Both the position numbers and the translations under genes were made by a program. The notes beneath the pieces were generated by a model. The model worked only from the letters and a program-made list of their open reading frames with translations, was not told where the DNA came from and searched no databases. Below, in pieces: positions 6,889 through 13,798 of a DNA stretch of 13,798 nt (the stretch's first letter is position 1; each line of letters starts with the position of its first letter). Location of the stretch: positions 1 through 13,798 of the forward strand of contig CAMLIF010000108.1 of NCBI GenBank assembly GCA_946479985.1, read 5' to 3'. The stretch comes from an uncultured Flavobacteriales bacterium (GTDB lineage: Bacteria > Bacteroidota > Bacteroidia > Flavobacteriales > Crocinitomicaceae).

Positions 6889-8103
6889 ATGTCATTCAAA
6901 TTAAATACTATAGAAGAAGCCATTGCTGATATACAAGCAGGTAAAGTTGTTATTGTTGTTGATGACGAAGATCGCGAAAATGAAGGCGATTTTCTGACCG
7001 CAGCAAGAAACGCCACTCCAGAGGTTATCAACTTTATGGCTACACACGGTCGCGGATTAATCTGCGCACCTATCATTGAAGAGCGTTGTGATGAATTGCA
7101 GCTGGAAATGATGGTGAGCCAGAACTCTGCTGCTTATGAAACACCGTTTACGGTTTCTATTGATTTAATTGGATATGGTACAACAACAGGAATTTCAGCT
7201 TCCGACAGATCGAAAACGGTTTTGGCCCTGATCGATCCGAATACGAAACCTGAAGAACTTGGAAAACCAGGACATATTTTCCCACTTCGTGCTAAGAAAG
7301 AAGGAGTTTTAAGACGAGCAGGACACACGGAGGCAGCTACTGATTTAGCTCGTCTCGCCGGATTTGAACCGGTAGGTGTAATTTGCGAAATCCTGAACGA
7401 AGACGGTTCGATGTCACGTTTACCCGAACTTGTAAAGATTGCTGAAAGATTCGAGCTAAAATTAATTTCTATCGCAGACTTAATAGCTTACAGAATGAAA
7501 CACGAATCGTTAATTACAAGACAAGTACAAGTAGACATGCCGACTCAAGCCGGCGATTTCAAATTAGTTGCATACAGCGTAAACTCAACAGGACAAGAAC
7601 ATTTAGCTTTAGTAAAAGGAGAATGGAATCCGAACGAACCGGTTTTGGTTCGCGTTCACTCTTCCTGTATCACAGGCGATATTTTTGGCTCATGCCGATG
7701 CGATTGTGGTCCGCAACTGGAACACGCCATGAAAATGATCGAAGAAGAAGGAAAAGGTGTTATTGTATACATGAACCAGGAAGGGCGCGGAATTGGTTTA
7801 ATGAACAAATTAAGAGCCTACAAACTCCAGGAAGAAGGTTATGATACGGTTGAAGCAAACATCAAATTAGGTTTTGAGGGCGACCAACGCGAATATGGTA
7901 TCGGAGCACAGATCTTACACGATCTGGGAGTAAAAAAAATGAGATTGATGAGTAATAATCCGAAGAAACGTTCAGGTTTGATCGGTTACGGATTAGAAAT
8001 TGTTGATACAGTAGCTATTGAGGTTGGAAGAAACGTGCACAACGAGAAATACCTTCAAACCAAAGTAGATAAAATGGGGCACTCATTAAAAATGGATAAA
8101 TAA
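6889..8103 (+). CDS. ribBA: RibBA: 3,4-dihydroxy-2-butanone-4-phosphate synthase / GTP cyclohydrolase II
   Basis: A 404-residue bifunctional cytoplasmic enzyme that supplies both precursors of riboflavin. The N-terminal half converts ribulose-5-phosphate to the four-carbon unit; the C-terminal half opens GTP. The synthase domain (about 5-203) has [13 protein letters not shown] (23-35), [20 protein letters not shown] and [18 protein letters not shown]. The cyclohydrolase domain (about 207-402) has the three zinc cysteines in [18 protein letters not shown], then [25 protein letters not shown] and [15 protein letters not shown]. Catalytic motifs of both domains are present, so both activities are expected. 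Length is normal for RibBA. The ATG at 6889 is supported by the promoter box just upstream. Its stop overlaps the lolD start by one base (TAATG). Confidence 0.97.
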   Translation: MSFKLNTIEEAIADIQAGKVVIVVDDEDRENEGDFLTAARNATPEVINFMATHGRGLICAPIIEERCDELQLEMMVSQNSAAYETPFTVSIDLIGYGTTTGISASDRSKTVLALIDPNTKPEELGKPGHIFPLRAKKEGVLRRAGHTEAATDLARLAGFEPVGVICEILNEDGSMSRLPELVKIAERFELKLISIADLIAYRMKHESLITRQVQVDMPTQAGDFKLVAYSVNSTGQEHLALVKGEWNPNEPVLVRVHSSCITGDIFGSCRCDCGPQLEHAMKMIEEEGKGVIVYMNQEGRGIGLMNKLRAYKLQEEGYDTVEANIKLGFEGDQREYGIGAQILHDLGVKKMRLMSNNPKKRSGLIGYGLEIVDTVAIEVGRNVHNEKYLQTKVDKMGHSLKMDK

Positions 8104-8756
8104 TGCTGGTTGCAAAAGGACTTGTCAAACAATTTGGTGACCTAACAGTTTTAAATGCTGTTGATTTAACCATCGAAAAAGCTGAAATCATTTCAATTGT
8201 TGGTTCATCCGGAGCTGGAAAAACCACACTGCTTCAAATACTTGGAACATTGGATAAGCCAACACGCGGACAGGTTTTACTCAACGGACAGGATCCCTTT
8301 GCACTTTCAGGCAACCAGCTTTCAGCATTCAGGAATAAAGAGATTGGATTTGTATTTCAATTCCATCAACTGCTTCCTGAGTTCTCCGCATTGGAAAACG
8401 TAATCATGCCGGCATTAATTGCAGGTCAATCAGTTAAAGATGCTTCGGTTCGCGGCTTGGAATTACTTGCAAAACTTGGCTTGAAGGACCGCGCAACTCA
8501 TCGTCCGAACGCGCTTTCAGGTGGAGAACAACAACGAGTTGCTGTTGCAAGAGCGCTAATGAACAATCCTTCTGTCATTTTCGCAGATGAACCTTCCGGA
8601 AACCTCGATTCTAAAAACGCACAGGAATTACACCAGTTGTTTTTGGATCTGAGAAGCGAATTCGGCCAAACATTCGTGATCGTAACACACAATGCGGAAC
8701 TGGCTTCCATGGCTGATCGCACCTTAAAAATGCAGGACGGAATTATATTGCAATGA
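8103..8756 (+). CDS. lolD: LolD-type ABC transporter ATPase (lipoprotein release)
   Basis: A 217-residue ATPase expected to power LolCE-type extraction of lipoproteins from the inner membrane. Walker A GSSGAGKT is at 34-41, the signature LSGGEQQR at about 139-146, Walker [13 protein letters not shown] at about 159-170, and the H-loop at VIVTHN. The Q-loop region [16 protein letters not shown] is close to LolD, which separates it from MacB/FtsE-type relatives. It begins at ATG 8103, overlapping the ribBA stop by one base, so the two are probably co-transcribed and coupled. No LolC/LolE permease gene is in the window, so its membrane partner must be encoded elsewhere. A palindromic repeat follows 20 bases after its stop. 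Confidence 0.88.
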   Translation: MLVAKGLVKQFGDLTVLNAVDLTIEKAEIISIVGSSGAGKTTLLQILGTLDKPTRGQVLLNGQDPFALSGNQLSAFRNKEIGFVFQFHQLLPEFSALENVIMPALIAGQSVKDASVRGLELLAKLGLKDRATHRPNALSGGEQQRVAVARALMNNPSVIFADEPSGNLDSKNAQELHQLFLDLRSEFGQTFVIVTHNAELASMADRTLKMQDGIILQ

Positions 8757-8776
8757 TATTTTATAATTCGAAAAAT

Positions 8777-8804
8777 GTACGGACAGGTCGCGACCTGTCC
8801 GTAC
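8777..8804. repeat. Perfect palindromic repeat, copy 2 (28 bases)
   Basis: A perfect inverted repeat with 14-base arms, left arm GTACGGACAGGTCG, centred between 8790 and 8791. Its inner 20 bases, GGACAGGTCGCGACCTGTCC, are identical to those of copy 3 at 9596-9623. It lies between lolD and the TIGR02757 gene, 17 bases before the start of the latter. No T-run follows on either strand. Confidence 0.88.
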
Positions 8805-8821
8805 CATTATTTAAATAAAAG

Positions 8822-9577
8822 ATGATCCTCAAGAGAGAAGAGTTATTGGACTTATTAGAAACGAAAGCCGAACAATTCAACAACCCGGATTTCATTGAGA
8901 CAGATCCAATTCAGATCCCGCATCGCTTTTCAAAGAAAGAAGATATTGAGATCATTGCTTTCATCGTTTCTACACTTGCCTGGGGAAACCGGAAATCGAT
9001 TATCAAAAGCGGCGAGAACCTGTTGGAGATCATGAATCAGCAGCCACATGATTTCATTCTGAATTATACAGAATCTGATTACAAATTTGTGCACAGAACA
9101 TTCAACGCGGCAGATCTGAATTCGTTTTTCCTCTCGCTGCATCGTCTGTACACCAAAGAAAACGGACTGGAGGGTGCGTTTTCAAAAAACAAAGATCACT
9201 CGCAATTTGAACGTATCAATGCTTTTCGCGACGAGTTCATTACAGAACCTTTTCTCCCAAGAACCCACAAACATATTGCGAATCCGTTAAAAGGTTCAAG
9301 CGCGAAACGTATTAATATGTATTTACGCTGGATGGTGAGAAACGACAAAAAAGGTGTCGATTTCGGGATCTGGAATAAAGTACCAATGAGCGATCTGCAT
9401 TTGCCGCTTGATGTACACACCGGAAACGTAGCACGAAAACTCGGAATGCTCACACGCACGCAAAACGACTGGAAATCGGTAGCTGAAATACAGAAACACC
9501 TGGTTTCTTTCGATCCGAAAGATCCTTGTAAATATGATTTTGCGCTTTTCGGACTTGGAGCTTTTGAAGGTTTTTAG
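8822..9577 (+). CDS. TIGR02757 (DUF2400) family protein, function unknown
   Basis: A 251-residue soluble protein. It matches the TIGR02757 pattern: the N-terminal region IEIIAFIVSTLAWGNRKSI (about 40-58), then RINMYLRWMVRNDKKGVDFG (about 163-182), MSDLHLPLDVHTGNVARKLGM (about 189-209), and a C-terminus ending DPCKYDFALFGLGAFEGF. The helical pattern, the DxH motif (LDVHTG) and the C-terminal DPxKYDFALFGLG recall HhH-GPD DNA glycosylase-like folds, but this is only a resemblance and no activity is known to me. The ATG at 8822 is the first start in frame after the palindrome. There is no signal peptide. The gene stands alone between two palindromic repeats, with no clear promoter box upstream, so it may be read through from ribBA-lolD. 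Confidence 0.85.
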   Translation: MILKREELLDLLETKAEQFNNPDFIETDPIQIPHRFSKKEDIEIIAFIVSTLAWGNRKSIIKSGENLLEIMNQQPHDFILNYTESDYKFVHRTFNAADLNSFFLSLHRLYTKENGLEGAFSKNKDHSQFERINAFRDEFITEPFLPRTHKHIANPLKGSSAKRINMYLRWMVRNDKKGVDFGIWNKVPMSDLHLPLDVHTGNVARKLGMLTRTQNDWKSVAEIQKHLVSFDPKDPCKYDFALFGLGAFEGF

Positions 9578-9595
9578 GTTATGAAGCATATCTTA

Positions 9596-9623
9596 GTAAG
9601 GACAGGTCGCGACCTGTCCTTAC
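9596..9623. repeat. Perfect palindromic repeat, copy 3 (28 bases)
   Basis: A perfect inverted repeat with 14-base arms, left arm GTAAGGACAGGTCG, centred between 9609 and 9610. It differs from copy 2 only at the fourth base of each arm (C to A in the left arm, compensated G to T in the right). It lies between the TIGR02757 gene and the BatA-domain gene. Confidence 0.88.
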
Positions 9624-9651
9624 AAAATGTTCGTAACTCTGAAAAACTCAC

Positions 9652-9682
9652 TTTCGGGAAAACACATAAATGATTATTTTAG
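9652..9682 (+). promoter_or_regulatory. Weak candidate promoter for the BatA-domain operon
   Basis: TTTC (9652-9655), then exactly 19 bases, then TATTTTAG (9675-9682). Each box is one base off the TTTG-N19-TAnnTTTG consensus. If it is used, transcription would begin at or within a few bases of the ATG at 9687, giving an almost leaderless message and excluding the upstream ATG at 9627. Confidence 0.3.
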
Positions 9683-9686
9683 CGCT

Positions 9687-11744
9687 ATGAAGTGGGTATA
9701 TCCTCAATTTTTGTTCGCCCTTGCGGTAATTCTCATCCCGCTTCTCATCCATCTTTTTCATTTCAAAAAGTATAAAACGCTCTATTTCTCGAGTTTAACG
9801 TTTTTAAAATCGGTTGAGCAGGAACAGAGAAACATCCGGAAACTTAAGCAATGGCTTATTTTCGCTTGTCGCGCGCTATGTTTTGCATTCCTTGTTTTCG
9901 CATTTGCACAGCCCTATATTCCGCTGAAATCGAAAACAAAAGAATCAGGAAAACACGTTATTGCCATTTATGTCGACAATTCGTTTTCCACCTCACGTTT
10001 AGGTGAATCGGGCGAATTACTTTCCCAATCAAAAGAATTGGCGAAATCGGTGGTTCAGGATGCTCCGAGAGATGCGCAGTTTTTGTTGATTACCAACGAA
10101 CTGGGCAGCGAAGAAAAGCAAACACTAAACAAAGCTTCATGCCTGGATAAGATTGAAGATCTAACGTATTCTCCATTGGTGAGATCAGCTGCTACACTTA
10201 CTTCCTGGTGGCAGGAATGGCTTTCGGAAACAGAGAAATCAGGAGTGCATTATGCCGAAAAACAATTGGTTTATTTATCCGATTTTCAGAAATCGACTTT
10301 TGGTAAACTCAAAAACTTTGAGCCAAACGAATGGAAAGGTCAGCTCTACCCTATTCAATTGAAACCGGTAAAAGAAGGAAACTTATACATTGATTCCATT
10401 TGGTTTGCTTCGCCTATCCACAAAAAAGATTCGAAACAAATTATCTACGCCCGGGTTGTAAACTCAAGTGACGAGGCAATAAAAGATGTGGAAGTTTCTT
10501 TTCAGATCGGAACACTGAACAGAGATGTTTATGCGGATATTCCATCGAACGGAGCTGATACGGTTGAAGTGAGTTATTTCAACTCAAAAGCGGGAAAAAC
10601 GGCCGGATATGTTCGTATCAACGACAAACAGATGACCCGGGATGATGCCTTCTACTTCTCTTTCGATGTGAAGAAAAATGGAAAAGTGCTGATTCTGGAC
10701 GGCGAAGAAGCTGTTGAAAATGTTGCGAAAGTTTATCGTCTTGATGATTATTACCAGATTCAGCAAATTCCTCAAAGCCAACTCACTGCTACAACTACCA
10801 AAGATGTAGATCTCGTGGTTGTAAATGGTTCGAATAATCTGCCATCAACAAGCAGTCAATATTTATTCGACTTTGCTAAAAACGGAGGAACGCTGCTTCT
10901 TATCCCCGGAAGCAATCCAACACCTTCAGGCTGGAACAATTTGCTTTCTAAAGTTCAGATGCCCGGAATTGCAGGAATGCAGGAAAACGGACTGACATTG
11001 AAAAAGATCAATATAAACGATTCTTACTTTGAAGGAGTTTTTGAACGTAAGCCGGAGAATATCTCTCTTCCCCTGGTAAAAAAAGCGGTTCGGCTATCTT
11101 CTAACAAAACGAATTACTCTGTTGCACTGATCAATCATCAAAACGGAAGCCCATTCCTCTTGAAAGGCATTGGCGATTACTCGGTTTATTTTGTTTCTAC
11201 TCCTTTAAAAGAAGAGTACAGCAGTTTTACTTCAAACCAGTTATTCTCAACAATTCTTTTAAGAACCGGAGAATTGAGTCAGCGACAAGCACCTTATTTC
11301 CTGTTAATCGGTGAATCGGCAAAATTCCCGGTTACTCTTCAGGACTCAGAGATTCCGATGAAAATGGAGTCCAAACAAATTTCGTTTATTCCGCAAATCT
11401 ATAATTTGAACAACGAATCGTTCCTTCAAATCCAGGGAATTGAGGCAGTTCGCCAATTAGAAGCAGGGAATTACAAATTAGTTCAGGGGAAATCGAACCT
11501 GGGAATCTGCTCTGTAAATTATAACCGTTTGGAATCTAAAACGAACGCTTATAACGAAACAGAGGTTCGGGAACAATTTGAGAAAGCCGGAATTCCGGTA
11601 GAAAAAATGTTCGAAGCCAAAGATTGGTCGGGCGCGTCGTTTTTGAATCTCGACCAACCTGTGAACTATTGGAAATGGTGTCTAATTATAGCATTGCTGT
11701 TTCTGCTTGCAGAAATGGTTATTGTAATTTTTGTAAAGAAATAA
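9687..11744 (+). CDS. BatA-domain / vWA-like membrane protein
   Basis: A 685-residue inner-membrane protein. The N-terminal BatA domain has two membrane helices: MKWVYPQFLFALAVILIPLL leading into IHLFHFKKYKTLYFSSLTFL, then LIFACRALCFAFLVFAFAQP (about 53-72). A vWA-like domain follows, with D97-N-S99-F-S101 in IAIYVDNSFSTS, the first part of a MIDAS metal site. A long region of beta-rich and receiver-like stretches comes next, and the protein ends with a helix (WCLIIALLFLLAEMVIVIF) and two lysines. Function in the family is unclear; BatA-type proteins are linked with MoxR AAA+ ATPases and aerotolerance loci, but no moxR or batB-E gene is nearby. An in-frame ATG at 9627 would add 20 polar residues; 9687 is preferred because it begins exactly at the conserved domain start. 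It leads a three-gene unit, with the next gene 6 bases on. Confidence 0.85.
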   Translation: MKWVYPQFLFALAVILIPLLIHLFHFKKYKTLYFSSLTFLKSVEQEQRNIRKLKQWLIFACRALCFAFLVFAFAQPYIPLKSKTKESGKHVIAIYVDNSFSTSRLGESGELLSQSKELAKSVVQDAPRDAQFLLITNELGSEEKQTLNKASCLDKIEDLTYSPLVRSAATLTSWWQEWLSETEKSGVHYAEKQLVYLSDFQKSTFGKLKNFEPNEWKGQLYPIQLKPVKEGNLYIDSIWFASPIHKKDSKQIIYARVVNSSDEAIKDVEVSFQIGTLNRDVYADIPSNGADTVEVSYFNSKAGKTAGYVRINDKQMTRDDAFYFSFDVKKNGKVLILDGEEAVENVAKVYRLDDYYQIQQIPQSQLTATTTKDVDLVVVNGSNNLPSTSSQYLFDFAKNGGTLLLIPGSNPTPSGWNNLLSKVQMPGIAGMQENGLTLKKININDSYFEGVFERKPENISLPLVKKAVRLSSNKTNYSVALINHQNGSPFLLKGIGDYSVYFVSTPLKEEYSSFTSNQLFSTILLRTGELSQRQAPYFLLIGESAKFPVTLQDSEIPMKMESKQISFIPQIYNLNNESFLQIQGIEAVRQLEAGNYKLVQGKSNLGICSVNYNRLESKTNAYNETEVREQFEKAGIPVEKMFEAKDWSGASFLNLDQPVNYWKWCLIIALLFLLAEMVIVIFVKK

Positions 11745-11750
11745 TCCACG

Positions 11751-13010
11751 ATGGAAATATTAATTAAACAAGCAACAATTCTCGACCCAAGTTCGCCGTG
11801 GCACAAACAAAAAGGCGACTTGTATATCGTTGACGGAAAACTTCGTTCGTTTAATGAACCGGTGAATGCAGAAAATGCAGTTGTAGTTGAAGAATCTGAT
11901 TTGTACGTTTCACTTGGCTGGTGCGATATGAAAGCACATTTTTCAGATCCGGGTGAAGAACACAAATCTACCATTGCACAAGGATTAGATACTGCGGCAG
12001 CCGGCGGATTTAGCCATGTTGGAATTCTTCCTTCAACACTTCCGGTAATTGACAGAAAGACCACGGTTGAATATGTACAGCGTCAGGCCGAAAACAATGT
12101 AACTTCTGCACACGTAATCGGAAGTATCACACATGAAATGAAAGGCGATCATCTTGCAGAAATGTATGATATGTTCAAAAGCGGGGTTCGTATTTTCTCC
12201 GATGATATGGTTCCGTTAAGCTCGGGGATTTTGTACCGCGCCTTACTCTACACGAAGAACTTTGGTGGTTTAACCGTAACATTTCCAAGAGATTATTCAC
12301 TTGCAGGAAAAGGAATGGTGAACGAAGGAGCCGCTTCTACCTTAACCGGGTTAAAAGCTGATGCTACCATTGCAGAAATCATTCAAATAGAACGAAATCT
12401 GCGCTTAGCCGAATACACGGGAGCCCCAATTCATTTCACGGGAATTTCATGTGCCGAAAGCGTTGATTTAATCCGCGCAGCAAAGAGAAAAGGAACAATG
12501 GTTTCTGCAGATGTTCACGCGCAGCACTTGATTTATACTGAGAAAGATGTTATCGACTTCGATGTCAATTTCAAATTGATGCCGCCACTCAGAACGAATG
12601 AAGACCGATTGGCTTTGTGGAACGGATTAAAAGACGGAACCATTGATGCTATTGTGAGTGATCACCGGCCAAATGACACCGAAGAAACAGAATTGGAATT
12701 TGATCTGGCGAAATTCGGGAACATTACTTTGCAGACGTTATTTGCAGAATTGAATGGTTGTTCCGAATTCAATCTCGATGCTTTTATCAAGTCAGTTACC
12801 ATTAAGCCAGCTGAATTATTCGGGTTAGAAAACAGAAGCATTCAAAAAGACAACACCGCAGATATTACCTTGTTCTCCACTTCAAAAAAATGGAAATTCA
12901 ATAGTGACACCAACTGTTTACCGGTAAAAAACTCTCCATTATTTGGAAAAGAATTGACCGGTTTTGTAGTAGGTATTGTAAACAACGGTAAATTCGCAAT
13001 TCAAGATTAA
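11751..13010 (+). CDS. Dihydroorotase-like protein, probably catalytically inactive (pseudoenzyme)
   Basis: A 419-residue amidohydrolase-superfamily protein aligning over its whole length with type I dihydroorotase (pyrimidine synthesis). The family scaffold is clear: [37 protein letters not shown], and IVSDHRPN, whose Asp304 corresponds to the catalytic Asp. Key residues are missing. The DxHxHxR metal motif reads D59-M-K61-A-H63-F-S65, so the first His and the Arg are lost. The Asn of the usual PNT motif is S95 (LPSTLP). The metal His expected in HxED is F178. The second His of HxxHxS is G231 (IHFTGIS). D151/D152 (FSDD) remain. It most likely cannot bind a normal binuclear metal centre and may act as a structural or regulatory subunit, as the inactive PyrC' does with aspartate transcarbamoylase in Pseudomonas. 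An unrelated role is possible. It starts at ATG 11751. Confidence 0.87.
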   Translation: MEILIKQATILDPSSPWHKQKGDLYIVDGKLRSFNEPVNAENAVVVEESDLYVSLGWCDMKAHFSDPGEEHKSTIAQGLDTAAAGGFSHVGILPSTLPVIDRKTTVEYVQRQAENNVTSAHVIGSITHEMKGDHLAEMYDMFKSGVRIFSDDMVPLSSGILYRALLYTKNFGGLTVTFPRDYSLAGKGMVNEGAASTLTGLKADATIAEIIQIERNLRLAEYTGAPIHFTGISCAESVDLIRAAKRKGTMVSADVHAQHLIYTEKDVIDFDVNFKLMPPLRTNEDRLALWNGLKDGTIDAIVSDHRPNDTEETELEFDLAKFGNITLQTLFAELNGCSEFNLDAFIKSVTIKPAELFGLENRSIQKDNTADITLFSTSKKWKFNSDTNCLPVKNSPLFGKELTGFVVGIVNNGKFAIQD

Positions 13011-13012
13011 GC

Positions 13013-13570
13013 ATGTCTACTCGAAAATCGTTTATTAGAAATTTCTGGAAAGAGAAGAAAATGGTTGGTGCTATGTCACCCAGTTCACCGTTTCTTGCAA
13101 AAAAAATGTTGGAATCTATTGATTTCAAAAAGACGAAAGTTATTGTGGAACTTGGTCCGGGAACAGGTGTTTTCACAAAGAAAATGGTTGAATTAATGGC
13201 AGATGACGCTATTCTTTTGGTTTTCGAACTGAATGATAGTTTCATGCATCTTTTGGAAAAAACAATTGTTGACAAACGTGTACATCTCATCCACGATTCA
13301 GCGGAAAACATTACTACCTATTTAAAACAATATGGTTTCGAAAAAGCAGATGTTATTCTTTCCTCGCTGCCGTTGGCAAACTTCCCGGTCGATCTGAAAA
13401 TGCGCATCTTAACGGAAAGTAAATCTGTTATGCACAACGATTCTTTGTACGTTCAATTTCAGTATTCTTTGAATGCAAAGAAAGTCATAAAAGAAATTTT
13501 CAGAACAGTTGCAATTACGTTTACGCCTGTCAACTTCCCTCCTGCTTTTGTTTACACCTGCAGAATCTAA
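13013..13570 (+). CDS. PmtA-like class I SAM-dependent methyltransferase
   Basis: A 185-residue methyltransferase. It has a basic N-terminus, then GAMSPSSPFLAKKML (about 19-33), which matches the substrate-side motif of PmtA-type phospholipid N-methyltransferases. SAM motif I is VIVELGPGTGVFTKKM (about 43-58), the acidic residue ending motif II is in LLVFELNDSF, and ADVILSSLPLANFP (about 111-124) occupies the motif IV position. The same architecture is shared with rRNA adenine dimethylases (KsgA), but the SPSS motif and short length favour the PmtA/COG3963 group. Phosphatidylethanolamine or an amino-lipid is a plausible substrate, not shown. It starts at ATG 13013, two bases after the dihydroorotase-like stop, so it is almost certainly in the same transcript. 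Confidence 0.8.
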   Translation: MSTRKSFIRNFWKEKKMVGAMSPSSPFLAKKMLESIDFKKTKVIVELGPGTGVFTKKMVELMADDAILLVFELNDSFMHLLEKTIVDKRVHLIHDSAENITTYLKQYGFEKADVILSSLPLANFPVDLKMRILTESKSVMHNDSLYVQFQYSLNAKKVIKEIFRTVAITFTPVNFPPAFVYTCRI

Positions 13571-13577
13571 ACAAATA

Positions 13578-13617
13578 CCGGTCAATTATTGAAATCCTTG
13601 TTGATTTCTCTTGCCGG
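13578..13617. other. Imperfect stem-loop in the pmtA-like/trxB intergenic region
   Basis: An outer stem CCGG(T)CAA / TTGCCGG with one bulged T surrounds an asymmetric internal loop and an inner stem GAAATC / GATTTC with loop CTTGTT. It lies directly after the methyltransferase stop and ahead of the trxB promoter box, so it would sit in the 3' end of the upstream transcript. There is no T-run, so it is not a standard intrinsic terminator; it could stabilise the mRNA end or be chance. Confidence 0.35.
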
Positions 13618-13648
13618 AACAATGCTCTTCGAGAGTAAAATAAAGAAC

Positions 13649-13656
13649 TAAATTTG
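13649..13656 (+). promoter_or_regulatory. Candidate -7 promoter box for trxB
   Basis: TAAATTTG is a perfect TAnnTTTG match, identical to the box in front of ribBA, and ends 23 bases before the trxB ATG. The sequence 19 bases upstream is TCTT, a poor -33 box. Confidence 0.5.
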
Positions 13657-13670
13657 CAACAAAACAATAG

Positions 13671-13798
<128 letters not shown>

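Noticed and set aside
9627..9686. Upstream ATG that would extend the BatA-domain protein by 20 residues
   Set aside because: The added residues are polar, would precede the conserved N-terminal membrane segment, and begin only three bases after the palindrome. ATG 9687 fits the family start.

Overview
This is a stretch of ordinary chromosome from a member of the Bacteroidota. The best guess is a Flavobacteriales relative (Fluviicola/Crocinitomicaceae-like), but that rank is inference. The evidence for the phylum is the presence of families typical of it (START-like domain protein, TIGR02757 protein, BatA-domain protein with a degenerate dihydroorotase beside it), an AT-leaning base composition, weak or absent Shine-Dalgarno sequences, and repeated TAnnTTTG promoter boxes shortly upstream of genes.

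Layout, left to right. (1) The C-terminal part of an M3-family zinc oligoendopeptidase is cut by the left edge. It is followed by a perfect palindromic repeat, then, on the minus strand, a tRNA-Met(CAT) with its own promoter and a strong intrinsic terminator. (2) An isoprenylcysteine-methyltransferase-like membrane protein lies on the minus strand, divergent from a small START-like protein. (3) A tightly overlapping plus-strand envelope cluster follows: an LptF/LptG-type permease, two GT4-type glycosyltransferases and a small lipoprotein. Each gene overlaps the next (4, 11 and 46 bases). (4) ribBA (riboflavin synthesis) has its own promoter and overlaps lolD (ATPase of the lipoprotein-release transporter) by one base. 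(5) A TIGR02757-family gene stands alone, bracketed by two palindromes that share an identical 20-base core. (6) A three-gene unit comes next: a BatA/vWA-like membrane protein, a dihydroorotase homologue that has lost most of its metal ligands, and a PmtA-like SAM methyltransferase, with gaps of 6 and 2 bases. (7) The start of trxB, behind a TAAATTTG promoter box, is cut by the right edge.

How the genes fit together: most of the window concerns the cell envelope (LPS transport, glycan transfer, lipoprotein sorting, lipid or lipid-like methylation, a BatA-type membrane protein). Housekeeping metabolism (ribBA, trxB, peptidase, tRNA) is interspersed. I see no phage, CRISPR, toxin-antitoxin or defence genes, no insertion sequence and no broken gene.

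The two things most worth a second look are the family of dispersed perfect palindromes, whose arms vary between copies but always in a compensated way, and the dihydroorotase-like protein, which looks catalytically dead yet sits in an intact-looking operon. Nothing here clearly amounts to a new multi-gene system.
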